This document shows, one piece after another, positions 26,221 to 34,915 of a stretch of 64,000 nucleotides of DNA. Each line of letters starts with the position of its first letter. The stretch's first letter is position 1. The translations under genes were made by a program, and so were the position numbers. The notes beneath the pieces are model-generated. The model was not told the origin of the DNA, searched no databases, and saw only the letters and a program-made list of their open reading frames with translations. Location of the stretch: NCBI GenBank assembly GCA_016793325.1, contig JAEUKI010000043.1, positions 20,677 through 84,676 on the forward strand. Direction: 5' to 3'. This DNA is from Myxococcales bacterium. GTDB lineage: Bacteria > Myxococcota_A > Polyangia > Polyangiales > Ga0077539.

Positions 26221-27651
26221 TCACCAAGGGAGCAACAACGCGATGCCGAGGAGCGGCGCGGCGACCAAGAACACGACGAGCGAGTAGCCCATGATGTCCT
26301 TGGCGCGCAGCCCGAGCAGCCCGAGCAGAGGCAGCGCCCAGAAGGGCTGAAACATGTTTCCCGCCATGTTTCCGTAGGCGACGCCCATGGTGGTCGCGCC
26401 GTAGGGCGTCCCGAGGCGACGCGCGGCCTCGAGCATCACGGGGCCTTCGACGGCCCACTCGCCGCCGCCCGACGGCACGAAGAGCTTCGTCACGAGCGAC
26501 GCGAGAAACGTGTAGAACGGCAGCGTCCGCGCCGACGCAAACGCGATGAACACGCCCGCGATCGCGTGGCCGAGCCCCGAGTCGCGCATCATCACCATGA
26601 TCGCGCCGTAGAAGGGAAACTGCAGCACGACGCCCGCCGTTCCTCGCACGCTCTGCGAGATGGCCTTGGCGTAGGCGACCGGCGTTCGATACAGCGCCAT
26701 CCCGACGATCACGAACGCGAAGTTCAACACGTTGTGGTTGATCGCGAGCGCGCCCTTGGTCCACACGTAGTGCCCGAGCGCGACGAGCCCCACGGCGGAC
26801 ACCGCGAGCTGCCAGCCGCGAAACGCGTCCAGTCGCTCGGCGATCGTGCGCGCCGTCGACTCTTGGCCCGTCGCTGCGTCTTCGCCCGGCGCTCGGTCGC
26901 GCGCCGCGGGCGCGTCCGCCACGGCGGTCGGCTCGGGCTCGACCTCGCGAATCATCGCAGGATCGCTGGGCGCCATCGCGCGGACGACCCACGGAATCAA
27001 GAGCAGCAGCAGCGCGCAGAGGCCGACGTTGACCGGCGTGAACACCGTCTGGCTGAGCGGGATCACGCCGATTTGCGCGGAGAGAAAGTGGCCCGGCGTG
27101 TTGATGAGCAGCGGCGCGCTCGCGCTCGTGCCCGCGTGCCAGAGCAGCATGGACATGTACGCGGCCGTTCCGAGCAGCGGGTAGTGCACGCGAACGCCGC
27201 GCTCGCGGCACGTTCGAGCGACCTCGCGCGCGAGCATCGCCGCGGTCATCAGCCCGAAGCCCCAGTGCAGCCACCCGAGCGCGAGCGCCGCGGTCGAGAC
27301 GAACCACAGCGCGCCGCCCTGCGTCTTCGGGATCATCGCCGCGCGACGGATCGCCTTGGCCACGGGAGGCGAGCTCGCGATCGTCTCGCCCGTGACCACG
27401 ATCAACACCATTTGCATCGCGAACGTCAGCAGGTCCGAGAAGCCCTTGAAGAGCATCTCCGACGCGCTCACGACCGCGGCCGTCAGCGCGAGGGGCGCCG
27501 GCGCGCCTGCGCTCACAGGAGCGCCGTAGCGCGCGAGCATCGCGACCGACGCGGCCCACGTGAGGGCGGTCAGCGCGAGCACGAGCACGAACGGGTCGGG
27601 CATCACCCGACGCACGAGGCGATCTGCGGACGCGCCGAGCCGCTCGAGCAT
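26221..27651 (-). CDS. atoE: Short-chain fatty acid transporter (AtoE/TIGR00366 family)
   Basis: 476 residues from ATG 27651, with about 10-12 membrane spans. Family-typical stretches are the N-terminal RLVRRVMPDPFVLVLALTAL, GFSDLLTFAMQMVLIVVTG, LGWLHWGFGLMTAAMLAREV, LWHAGTSASAPLLINTPGH and PSGGGEWAVEGPVM. E. coli AtoE takes up short-chain fatty acids such as acetoacetate or butyrate. An acidic/Pro/Ala-rich cytoplasmic loop (~235-275) interrupts the spans. The start codon lies 2 bp after the proline iminopeptidase stop, so the genes are co-transcribed. Confidence 0.88.
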   Translation of the reverse strand: MLERLGASADRLVRRVMPDPFVLVLALTALTWAASVAMLARYGAPVSAGAPAPLALTAAVVSASEMLFKGFSDLLTFAMQMVLIVVTGETIASSPPVAKAIRRAAMIPKTQGGALWFVSTAALALGWLHWGFGLMTAAMLAREVARTCRERGVRVHYPLLGTAAYMSMLLWHAGTSASAPLLINTPGHFLSAQIGVIPLSQTVFTPVNVGLCALLLLLIPWVVRAMAPSDPAMIREVEPEPTAVADAPAARDRAPGEDAATGQESTARTIAERLDAFRGWQLAVSAVGLVALGHYVWTKGALAINHNVLNFAFVIVGMALYRTPVAYAKAISQSVRGTAGVVLQFPFYGAIMVMMRDSGLGHAIAGVFIAFASARTLPFYTFLASLVTKLFVPSGGGEWAVEGPVMLEAARRLGTPYGATTMGVAYGNMAGNMFQPFWALPLLGLLGLRAKDIMGYSLVVFLVAAPLLGIALLLPW

Positions 27652-27653
27652 CG

Positions 27654-28610
27654 CTATTTCACCGGGCGAAACTTGTTCGTCGCGGCGACGAGCGCCCGCG
27701 AGATCCCAGGCTCGTGCATCGAGTGCCCCGCGTCGGGGACGATCACGAACTCCGCGTCGGGCAGCGCCTTGTGCAGCGCCCACGCGCTCTCCATCGGGCA
27801 CACGACGTCGTAGCGCCCCTGCACGATCACCGTGGGGATGTGCTTGATTTTATGGGCGTCATCGAGGAGCTGCGTGTCCGAGCGAAAGAAGCCCTTGTTG
27901 ACGAAGTAGTGGCACTCGATGCGCGCGAAGGCCTCGGCGAAGCGATCGCCCGAGAAGCGCTGGATCATGTCCGCGTCCGGGATGAGCTTGCTCGTCGAGC
28001 CCTCCCACACGGCCCACGCGCGCGCGGCCTCGAGGCGCACCGCCGCGTCGTCGCTCGTCAGCCGCTTGTGAAACGCCGTGAGCAAATCGCCGCGCTCGGC
28101 CTCGGGGATCGGCGCGATGTACGACTCCCAGTAGTCCGCGAACAGGGCGCTCGTCCCGCGTTGGTAGAACCAGTCGATCTCTTGCTTTCGGAGCAGAAAA
28201 ATCCCACGCAACACGAGCTCGGTGACGCGCTCGGGGTGCGTCTCGGCGTAGGCGAGCGCGAGCGTCGAGCCCCAGCTCCCGCCGAAGACCTGCCATCGAT
28301 CGATCCCGAGGTGCTCGCGGATGCGCTCGATGTCCGCGACGAGGTCCCACGTGGTGTTCTCTTCGAGGCACGCGTGCGGAGTGCTCTTTCCGCAGCCGCG
28401 CTGGTCGAAGAGCACAATTCGATAGACGCTCGGGTCGAAGAAGCGACGGTATTTCGCGTCGCTCCCGCCGCCGGGGCCGCCGTGCAGAAAGACCACCGGC
28501 TTTCCTTTGGGATTGCCGCTCTCTTCGAAGTAGATCTCGTGGAGGCTCGAGACCGCGAGCCGGCCGGTTCGGTACGGATCGATCGCTGGGTACAGAAGCG
28601 CTTCGCTCAT
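27654..28610 (-). CDS. pip: Proline iminopeptidase (S33 alpha/beta hydrolase)
   Basis: 318 residues. It removes N-terminal proline from peptides in the cytoplasm. Signatures are FLHGGPGGGSD (oxyanion hole), LFDQRGCGKSTPH, the nucleophile elbow GGSWGSTLALAYAE, and C-terminal catalytic Asp (GRYDVVCP) and His (DAGHSM). All match bacterial PIP of the same length. It forms a two-gene operon with the AtoE-like transporter. The start codon overlaps, on the opposite strand, an ATG of the DTW gene frame (CATGA at 28608-28612). Confidence 0.93.
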   Translation of the reverse strand: MSEALLYPAIDPYRTGRLAVSSLHEIYFEESGNPKGKPVVFLHGGPGGGSDAKYRRFFDPSVYRIVLFDQRGCGKSTPHACLEENTTWDLVADIERIREHLGIDRWQVFGGSWGSTLALAYAETHPERVTELVLRGIFLLRKQEIDWFYQRGTSALFADYWESYIAPIPEAERGDLLTAFHKRLTSDDAAVRLEAARAWAVWEGSTSKLIPDADMIQRFSGDRFAEAFARIECHYFVNKGFFRSDTQLLDDAHKIKHIPTVIVQGRYDVVCPMESAWALHKALPDAEFVIVPDAGHSMHEPGISRALVAATNKFRPVK

Positions 28611-28644
28611 GACGGGCGCGCACGGTACCTTGCGCACCGCACTC

Positions 28645-29442
28645 ATGACCACCAAACCCGCGAAGCCCGGCGCGCCGTCGACGACCGCTGACACCAGCGC
28701 GAGCGCCGAGACGCCGCCCGCCACTGCCCTCGATTTCGTGCGAGACCGCGTCGTCCGCGCGCACCCGCGCCTTCGCGTGCTCATCTTGCAGCACCCGCAA
28801 GAGCAGGACGCCCTGCTCGGAACGGCCCCGCTCGTCGTCGCGTCGCTCGAGCGCTCGGCGCTCCGCGTCGGACTGTCGTGGGCCTCGCTCGCGCACGCGC
28901 TCGAAGAAGAAGAAGCCGAGCCCTCGCGCTGGGCCGTGATGTACCGAGGCTCGCTCGGGCGCGAGCTCACCGAGCGCGAGCTCGCGATGCCGACGCTGCT
29001 GCTCGACCGCAAATCGCAGCGCAAATCACCGGACGAGCTGCACCTCGACGGCATCGTCGTCCTCGACGGAACCTGGTCGCAAGCCAAGGCCCTCTGGTGG
29101 CGCAACCCCTGGCTGCTCAAGCTCAACCGCGTGCTGCTCCACCCCAAGGAGCCGAGCGCGTACGGCAGGCTCCGCAAGCAGCCGTCCAATCAACACGTCT
29201 CGACGCTCGAAGCCGTGGCGCTCGCGCTCGACGGGCTCGGCGAAGACGCAGGCGTGGGCGCGGATTTGCGACGGCTTTTTCGCACGCTCTGCCAGCGCGC
29301 AAGAGATGCGGGCGTGACCAACAGCAGCGGGCCCGACGCGCTCGAAGCGCTCGCAGAGGCAGCCGCGCCGGGCGCGAGGCCCAAGGGCGCGAAGAAGCCC
29401 GCGAAGAAGAGAGGCCCCAAGCGCGACGACGTGGCATTCTAA
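28645..29442 (+). CDS. DTW-domain tRNA-uridine aminocarboxypropyltransferase
   Basis: 265 residues from ATG 28645; an upstream ATG at 28609 would overlap the pip start and is less likely. The DTW signature is present as LDGTWSQAKAL, preceded by VLILQHPQEQ and followed by YGRLRKQPSNQHVSTLEAVA, the two other conserved blocks. DTW proteins (TapT/TuaA type) transfer the 3-amino-3-carboxypropyl group of SAM to uridine-47 or nearby positions of tRNA. The usual N-terminal zinc cysteines (CxxC) are missing; the N-terminus is instead a Thr/Ala/Pro-rich leader. The C-terminus has a Lys/Pro/Ala tail (KGAKKPAKKRGPKRDD), probably for RNA binding. Confidence 0.85.
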   Translation: MTTKPAKPGAPSTTADTSASAETPPATALDFVRDRVVRAHPRLRVLILQHPQEQDALLGTAPLVVASLERSALRVGLSWASLAHALEEEEAEPSRWAVMYRGSLGRELTERELAMPTLLLDRKSQRKSPDELHLDGIVVLDGTWSQAKALWWRNPWLLKLNRVLLHPKEPSAYGRLRKQPSNQHVSTLEAVALALDGLGEDAGVGADLRRLFRTLCQRARDAGVTNSSGPDALEALAEAAAPGARPKGAKKPAKKRGPKRDDVAF

Positions 29443-29446
29443 CGGG

Positions 29447-30673
29447 GTGAGCAACGCGCCGCGCGCTGACGGACCGACAGCATCGGGCGCTCCCGATGCC
29501 GCCCGCTCCAACCAGGGCACCGACGGCGCCGAGCGATCGATCACGAAGAGCGCTTCGCGCGCGACGCACGTCGCGTTGGCCGTGGGCGCGAGGTACGCGT
29601 GCTTCTTCTGTCGCACGCGCGAACAGCGCCCGGGCCGCTGCGAGCGCTGCGGTCGAACGCGCTTCGAGCTGAAGGGCGAGAGCGCGAACAGCCGCTTGGT
29701 TCAGCTCGCGCGGCGCGTGTTCAAGGCGACCGCGGTGCACGGGTCCAAGCCCGAGCGCGAGCGCGCGCTCACGGTGGTCGCGCACGTGATCGCCGTGGCG
29801 ACGTCGTTCATGAGCGTGTGGATCGCGCACCACTATTCGAGTTCGTTTTCGGGGCCGACGCTCGTGCTGTTCGCGCTCGCGGCGGTGCTCGGGTACGTCG
29901 GCGGATACCTCAGCGTCGCGCTGTTTCTGCTCTTGCTCTTGCTCACGACCGCGGCCGTGGCGCTCGCCGCGACGGTGGGGATCCTCGCGGTCGTCGCGAT
30001 GATCGCGCCGTTGACGCTGCTCGTCCCGCAGCCGCGCGGGGACGCGCTTCGCGCGCGCATCGGGTCGCTCACCGAACGAGCGATCGCGCTCGTGTTCGAG
30101 CCGGTGTTCAGGCTGCGCGGCGCGGGCCCCGTCGCGCGTTGGAAGAAGCCGCGTCGCCACGAGGGGCTGCGCCCGGTTCGCCTCGCGCTGCCTGCGCCCG
30201 CGCGCCCCGCGGTTCGCTTCGAAGGGACGCTCGGCCGCTGCCCCGAAGAGGTCTCGATCGCCAACGTCCGCGCGGCCATCGTGGGCGTCGCTGGGTACAC
30301 CATCGGCGCGCGCGTCGAGGACGCGATCGTCGCGCCGTTCGAGCTCGAGACCGTCGAGGGGCCCGTGCGCGTGGAAGTCGCGGTCGGCGAGGTCGTCTTC
30401 GCGGCGAGCGCGACGAGCGGGCAGCGAGAGACCGTCTCGCGAGACCTTCCGACGCAGTGGGGCGTGGCGCACGCGCGACGCAGACCCGAGGCGATGCCGC
30501 CGAACGAAGCGGTCGCTGTGTTCGCCGCGCGCAAGGGCGCGCGCGTCCGCGTCGAGGGAGGCGAGCTCACCGAGCGCGCGGCGGTCACCGACCAAGAAGG
30601 CTACCGAACCTCGAGCTTCGAGCGCTCGCTCAAGGGAACAGAAGAGCACCCCGTTCGCATCACGATCTTGTGA
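29447..30673 (+). CDS. Zinc-ribbon membrane protein of unknown function
   Basis: 408 residues from GTG 29447, 4 bp after the DTW gene stop, so probably co-transcribed. Residues ~50-75 form a zinc-ribbon-like CFFC...CERC unit. Three or four hydrophobic spans fill ~105-190 (VLFALAAVLGYVGGYLSVAL; LFLLLLLLTTAAVALAAT). The C-terminal half is a soluble strand-rich domain. I do not recognise a family; the combination of an N-terminal ribbon, membrane hairpins and a soluble domain may bind protein or nucleic acid at the membrane. It ends 162 bp before cydA. Confidence 0.65.
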   Translation: MSNAPRADGPTASGAPDAARSNQGTDGAERSITKSASRATHVALAVGARYACFFCRTREQRPGRCERCGRTRFELKGESANSRLVQLARRVFKATAVHGSKPERERALTVVAHVIAVATSFMSVWIAHHYSSSFSGPTLVLFALAAVLGYVGGYLSVALFLLLLLLTTAAVALAATVGILAVVAMIAPLTLLVPQPRGDALRARIGSLTERAIALVFEPVFRLRGAGPVARWKKPRRHEGLRPVRLALPAPARPAVRFEGTLGRCPEEVSIANVRAAIVGVAGYTIGARVEDAIVAPFELETVEGPVRVEVAVGEVVFAASATSGQRETVSRDLPTQWGVAHARRRPEAMPPNEAVAVFAARKGARVRVEGGELTERAAVTDQEGYRTSSFERSLKGTEEHPVRITIL

Positions 30674-30835
30674 GCGCCCTACTCGACGCGCACCGTCGAC
30701 CCAAAGTCCCTTCTCAACCAGCTCCGCTTCGGGTTTGTGACAGGCGCGAACGCGAACACCCTGTAAAGTCCTCGGCACTCGCTCTTGCCTGTCATCCTTC
30801 TAACCCGGCTCCCGCTGTAGGTCGGACGCACATCG

Positions 30836-32176
30836 ATGACACCGCTCACCGCAGCGCGCGCGCAGATGGAGGTCTCGCTCGCGTTTCACATGATCTTCGC
30901 CGCGCTCGGCATCGGGATGCCCCTGCTCATGGTGCTCGCCGAGGCCCTGTGGCTGCGCACCAAGCGCGACGAGTACCGCGCGCTCGCGAAGACGTGGGCC
31001 AAGGCCACCGCCCTTCTCTTCGCGGTCGGCGCGGTCTCGGGGACGGCGCTCTCGTTCGAGCTCGGGCTCTTGTGGCCGGGCTTCATGCGCTTCGCGGGCG
31101 CGGTCATCGGTCCAGCGTTCGCGATGGAGGGCTACGCGTTCTTCATCGAGGCTATTTTTGTGGGCCTGTATTTGTACGGCTGGGATCGATTGAGCCCGAA
31201 GGCCCATTTTCTCTGCGGAATTCCTGTCGCGCTGTCGGGGCTCTTGTCGGGCGCGTTCGTCGTCGCGGTCGACGCGTGGATGCAGACGCCCGTCGCGTAC
31301 ACGATCGTCGACGGTCGCGCGGCGCCGCTCACCGGGTGGGCTGTGTTTCTCGCGCCCTCGTGGCCCACGATGGCCGTGCACTCGTCGCTGTCTTGTTACG
31401 CGGCCACGGGGTTCGCCGTCGCCGGCGTGTACGCCCTGGGAATCCTCAGGGGAAACGACGATCGCTACCACCGCGCGGGGCTGCGCATCGCGCTCGCGGT
31501 GGCGTCCGTGGCGATCCTCGCGCAGATGCCGAGCGGCCACAGCTCGGCGCAGCACGTCGCGAGCGCGCAGCCCGTGAAGCTCGCGGCGATGGAGGCGCTC
31601 TACCACACCGAGCGCGGCGCTCCGTTGCTCGTGGGGGGGATCCCTGATCGGGCGAACGAGCGGGTTCGATTCGCGATCGAGCTGCCGAAGATGCTCTCGC
31701 TGATGAGCTTCAACGACCCCAACGCGACCGTCCGCGGCCTGCGCGAGTGGCCCGCGGACGAGCGCCCGAACGAGCTCGTCGTGCACATCGCGTTTCAGCT
31801 CATGGTCGGCGCGGGAACGTCCCTCTTCGCGCTCGCGGTCCTGTGGCTCGGGCAGCGGCTGCGGGCGCGCAAGACGCACACGAACGAGCCGCGATGGCTG
31901 CTCTGGATCGCGCTCGGAGCCTCGCCGCTGGGGATGCTCGCGCTCGAAGCGGGCTGGTTCGTCACGGAGGTCGGTCGGCAACCGTGGGTCGTCCGAGGCC
32001 TGCTCCGAACGCGCGACGCGGTGACGCCCGCGAGCGGCGTGGCGCTGTCGTTCTTCACGTTTTCGCTGTTGTACGTAGGGCTCGGCGCGGCGCTGGTCGG
32101 GCTCCTCCGCGGGCTCGCGCGGCATCGACGGCAAGCCCTCTCGCGCGCTGCGACGAGCGCAGAGGTGCCCGCGTGA
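30836..32176 (+). CDS. cydA: Cytochrome bd ubiquinol oxidase subunit I
   Basis: 446 residues, nine-span subunit carrying haems b558, b595 and d. Visible signatures include haem-ligand His in SLAFHMIFAALGIGMP, WPTMAVHSSLSCYAATGF (second His ligand region), and the GWFVTEVGRQPWVVRG motif. The periplasmic Q-loop is short, as in the cyanide-insensitive (CioA) class rather than E. coli CydA. The oxidase reduces oxygen to water with quinol as donor and has high oxygen affinity. cydB follows with a 4-bp overlap. I see no cydX-like small gene or cydDC nearby. Confidence 0.95.
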   Translation: MTPLTAARAQMEVSLAFHMIFAALGIGMPLLMVLAEALWLRTKRDEYRALAKTWAKATALLFAVGAVSGTALSFELGLLWPGFMRFAGAVIGPAFAMEGYAFFIEAIFVGLYLYGWDRLSPKAHFLCGIPVALSGLLSGAFVVAVDAWMQTPVAYTIVDGRAAPLTGWAVFLAPSWPTMAVHSSLSCYAATGFAVAGVYALGILRGNDDRYHRAGLRIALAVASVAILAQMPSGHSSAQHVASAQPVKLAAMEALYHTERGAPLLVGGIPDRANERVRFAIELPKMLSLMSFNDPNATVRGLREWPADERPNELVVHIAFQLMVGAGTSLFALAVLWLGQRLRARKTHTNEPRWLLWIALGASPLGMLALEAGWFVTEVGRQPWVVRGLLRTRDAVTPASGVALSFFTFSLLYVGLGAALVGLLRGLARHRRQALSRAATSAEVPA

Positions 32177-33171
32177 GCCTCGCGGACACGGCGGCAGGGC
32201 TCGCGGTGCTCGGGCTCGTGGCGTATGCGATCTTCGGCGGCGCGGACTTCGGCGGAGGCATCTGGGATTTGTTCGCGTCGGGCCCTCGCAAGGACGCGCA
32301 ACGAAAGGCGATCGCGCGCGCGATGGGGCCCGTGTGGGAGGCCAACCACGTGTGGCTCATCTTCGCGGTGGTGGTCGTGTTCGCCTGCTTTCCACCAGCG
32401 TTTTCAGCGGTGAGCGTCGCGTTGTTCGCGCCGATGCACTTCGCGGTCTTGGGCGTCGTCCTGCGCGGCGCGGCGTTTGTGTTTCGATCCTACGGCGAAC
32501 CCGAGCACGCGCGGCGATGGGGCGCCATCTTCGGGGCCTCGTCTGCCCTCACGCCCGTGCTCCTCGGCGCCGCAGCGGCGTCGCTCTCGTCCGGTCACAT
32601 TCGCGTCCGCGACCATGGAATCGACGCCCCGACGAGCGCGTGGCTCGGGCCGCTCCCGCTCGCGTTTGGCGCGTTTGCCCTCGCGCTCTGCGCGTACCAA
32701 GCGGCGGTGTTCTTGTGCTCGGAGACCGAGGGCGAGCTGCGCGAAGACTTTCGCCGCCGCGCCCTCTGGTCCGGAACAGCCGTCGTCGCCACGAGCGCCG
32801 CGCTGCCCATCGCCCTCTGGCTCGGCCGCTCGCCGCTCGTCGCGGGGCTCGCGCGAGGCGCGGTCGCGCCCGTCTTGATTTGTGGTGTGATCGCCGCCCT
32901 CGTGAGCGGCTGGGCCTTGCGAGCGCGGCGGTTCTCGCTCGCGCGGATGGCGAGCGCGGCGCAGGTGGGCGCGCTCGTCGTAGGCTGGGCGCTCGCGATG
33001 CGACCCTATCTCGTCTATCCGGATGTCACGATCGCCTCGAGCGCGGCGCCCGACACGACGCTGCGGTTCGTGCTCGTCACGGCGCCGTTCGGGATGGCTC
33101 TGTTGATTCCGTCGCTGATTTTGCTGTACCGGGTGTTCAATCTTCGGCCCGTCGAGGACCGCGCGAGCTGA
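32173..33171 (+). CDS. cydB: Cytochrome bd ubiquinol oxidase subunit II
   Basis: 332 residues from GTG 32173, overlapping the cydA stop (GTGA). Family motifs include the N-terminal YAIFGGADFGGGIWDL, MGPVWEANHVWLIFAVVVVF, and FVFRSYG. It has about eight spans, and together with CydA forms the quinol oxidase heterodimer in the inner membrane. Length matches CioB-type subunits. A small exported protein gene follows after 3 bp. Confidence 0.94.
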   Translation: MSLADTAAGLAVLGLVAYAIFGGADFGGGIWDLFASGPRKDAQRKAIARAMGPVWEANHVWLIFAVVVVFACFPPAFSAVSVALFAPMHFAVLGVVLRGAAFVFRSYGEPEHARRWGAIFGASSALTPVLLGAAAASLSSGHIRVRDHGIDAPTSAWLGPLPLAFGAFALALCAYQAAVFLCSETEGELREDFRRRALWSGTAVVATSAALPIALWLGRSPLVAGLARGAVAPVLICGVIAALVSGWALRARRFSLARMASAAQVGALVVGWALAMRPYLVYPDVTIASSAAPDTTLRFVLVTAPFGMALLIPSLILLYRVFNLRPVEDRAS

Positions 33172-33174
33172 GCG

Positions 33175-33750
33175 ATGCGCCACCGTCGGCCCCACACGAG
33201 ACGCCTCGCGGCGACGGCGCTCTTCGGCGCGATCGGGATCGCGTCTTCGACGACCGTGGCGCAACCGGTGCGAATCGAAACCCGAGACCTGCCGGTGGTC
33301 CTCGAGCGAGAGAACCCGCAGGCGCGACGGTGGGACGAGCGATTCGTTCCTGTGTGCGGACAGCGCGAGTGCTTCGAGCTCGAGCGCGGCGTTCGGTATC
33401 GCATCGGCGGGCCGCTCGTGGCGCCGAGCGCGCCGTTTGCGCTCTTGTCGGGCCCGGTGCTCTTGCGCGTCAACGCGGCCTCGCGCGGCGCCAACCAAGT
33501 TTCGCTTGGAATTCTCCTGACAGGCGCGACCATCCTCGTGCTGGGTCTCTCCGCGATCTCCGCGTGGCCGTGGGTGCGGTGGGACCCGATCATCGCCATC
33601 GGCGGCGCGATCGCGGGCGGCGGCGCGGTCGTCACGGGCGCCGGAGGACTCTTGCTCTACGCGCACACGACGCGCGTCGCACAAGTGATTCGAGACGCGT
33701 CGACAGAGCTCCCGGCGATCCGCGTCTCGCTCGTGCGGGGGCAGTTCTGA
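33175..33750 (+). CDS. Small exported/membrane protein following cydAB
   Basis: 191 residues. A signal-like N-terminus (LAATALFGAIGIASSTTVAQ) precedes a ~90-residue domain with one disulfide-capable pair (VCGQRECFEL) and two C-terminal hydrophobic segments (~110-133 and ~138-162, Gly-rich). The ATG begins 3 bp after the cydB stop, so it belongs to the same transcript. Nothing similar is a standard cyd accessory (CydX is ~40 residues), so any role in the oxidase is inferred from position. Confidence 0.65.
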   Translation: MRHRRPHTRRLAATALFGAIGIASSTTVAQPVRIETRDLPVVLERENPQARRWDERFVPVCGQRECFELERGVRYRIGGPLVAPSAPFALLSGPVLLRVNAASRGANQVSLGILLTGATILVLGLSAISAWPWVRWDPIIAIGGAIAGGGAVVTGAGGLLLYAHTTRVAQVIRDASTELPAIRVSLVRGQF

Positions 33751-33837
33751 CAGCGCGAACGTCGACTCACACGGCCAGCGGGCAAGCGCTCATCGCGACC
33801 CGAATTGTGAGAGGGAGACTTCAGGATGAACGCGGGC

Positions 33838-33916
33838 GGGCGCATGCAACGAGTGCATGCGCATGGGCGCCGTGTGCGGCGGGGCGTCACGGGCCAAGGC
33901 GCCCGGACGCCGAGGA
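33838..33916. repeat. Structured dispersed repeat, copy 1 (79 bp)
   Basis: The unit has an identical 51-bp left block (33838-33888), a 15-bp variable centre, and a 13-bp right block CGGACGCCGAGGA (33904-33916). The left block contains GCGCATGCA-ACGAG-TGCATGCGC, a perfect 9-bp stem. The centre and right block form a second hairpin: GGCGTC (33883-33888) with GACGCC (33906-33911), and CGGGC (33890-33894) with GCCCG (33901-33905). It lies between the 3' ends of the exported-protein gene and the LysR gene. The second copy is at 46179-46257. Confidence 0.8.
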
Positions 33917-33943
33917 GCTCAGTGATGCGCCCCCGTGCGCAGC

Positions 33944-34843
33944 TCACGAGAGCGCGCTCGCGAGCCGCTTTGCGAGCGCATCGAAGAACACTGCGAACGC
34001 GGGGACCGCTTCGAGGCGACGCTCTCGCGCGACGAGCACCAGCGGAAGATCGAGCGCCGTCAGCCCGTCGAGCTCGAGCGCGACCGTGCTTCCGCTCGAA
34101 AATTCCTGCGCCGCAAGCGCTGGGAGCAGCGCCGCATAGTGCCCCGATCGCACCGCGAGCGCCGCTTGTGGAAACGTCTCGCAGCGAAGCGCCACCCTCG
34201 GCGCGCCGACCCGCTCTTCGAACGCCTGCATCAGGTCCGGAGCCCCCGTGACACACACGAACGGCAGATCCCCGAGCGCGCGACGCGCGGCCCACCGTTT
34301 GTAGATCGCGCGCGGCGCGAAGAGCGCGTACCGAAGCGTCCCGATGCGAGCGCGCTTCATCCCGTCCTCGCGCTTTCGCGCCTTGGAGATCGCCATGTCG
34401 AACACCCCGTCGCGCACCGAGACGTAGCCTTGCGTCACGGCCGAGAGCGAGAGCTCGACGCGACCATCGTCCGCGAGCGCTTGGTGCAACGACGGGAGCA
34501 CCACCCAACGGAGCACGCTGTCGCCCGCGGCGAGCGTCAGTCGCACAGGGGCCGACGCGCGCTCGCGCTTCATCGCGTCGAGCGACGACGAGAGCTCTCG
34601 AAAGAGCGCCTGCACGCGCAGCCCATCGGGCGTGAGCTCGACGTTGCGTCCTCTGCGCGCGGTCAACTCGAAGCCGAGCGCTTCGCCGAGCTCGCGGATC
34701 TGCCGAGAGAGCTGGCTCTGTCGCGACGGGTTGCCGGGCGCGGCCTTCGCGATCCCTCCCGCGTCCGCGACGGCGAGAAAGCTCTCGATGCGCTCGAACG
34801 AGAGGCCCGCGAACGGGCGACCGACACTTGATTCATCAGTCAT
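33944..34843 (-). CDS. LysR-family transcriptional regulator
   Basis: 299 residues from ATG 34843. The N-terminal winged helix-turn-helix is FAGLSFERIESFLAVADAGG then PSRQSQLSRQIRELGEALGF, and a periplasmic-binding-like effector domain spans ~95-295. In the recognition region the helix start reads AKAAPGNPSRQSQLSRQ, a little longer than the usual SKAARRLGVSQPAVSR. It is divergent from the HDAC-family gene with 72 bp between starts, the classic layout for a LysR regulator and its target. The small molecule sensed is unknown. Confidence 0.88.
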   Translation of the reverse strand: MTDESSVGRPFAGLSFERIESFLAVADAGGIAKAAPGNPSRQSQLSRQIRELGEALGFELTARRGRNVELTPDGLRVQALFRELSSSLDAMKRERASAPVRLTLAAGDSVLRWVVLPSLHQALADDGRVELSLSAVTQGYVSVRDGVFDMAISKARKREDGMKRARIGTLRYALFAPRAIYKRWAARRALGDLPFVCVTGAPDLMQAFEERVGAPRVALRCETFPQAALAVRSGHYAALLPALAAQEFSSGSTVALELDGLTALDLPLVLVARERRLEAVPAFAVFFDALAKRLASALS

Positions 34844-34844
34844 G

Positions 34845-34860
34845 GATGTGACTGTACATC
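34845..34860. promoter_or_regulatory. Candidate LysR binding site in the divergent promoter
   Basis: GATGT-GACTGT-ACATC is a perfect 5-bp-arm inverted repeat directly beside the LysR start codon. A second, smaller inverted repeat GGCT-TGTAG-AGCC lies at 34861-34873. LysR proteins usually bind dyads of the T-N11-A type in such divergent gaps. The assignment is inferred from position and symmetry only. Confidence 0.4.
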
Positions 34861-34915
34861 GGCTTGTAGAGCCATGATTCACGCCGTACCTGTCCCGTCA
34901 CGAGAGAGGTGAACC

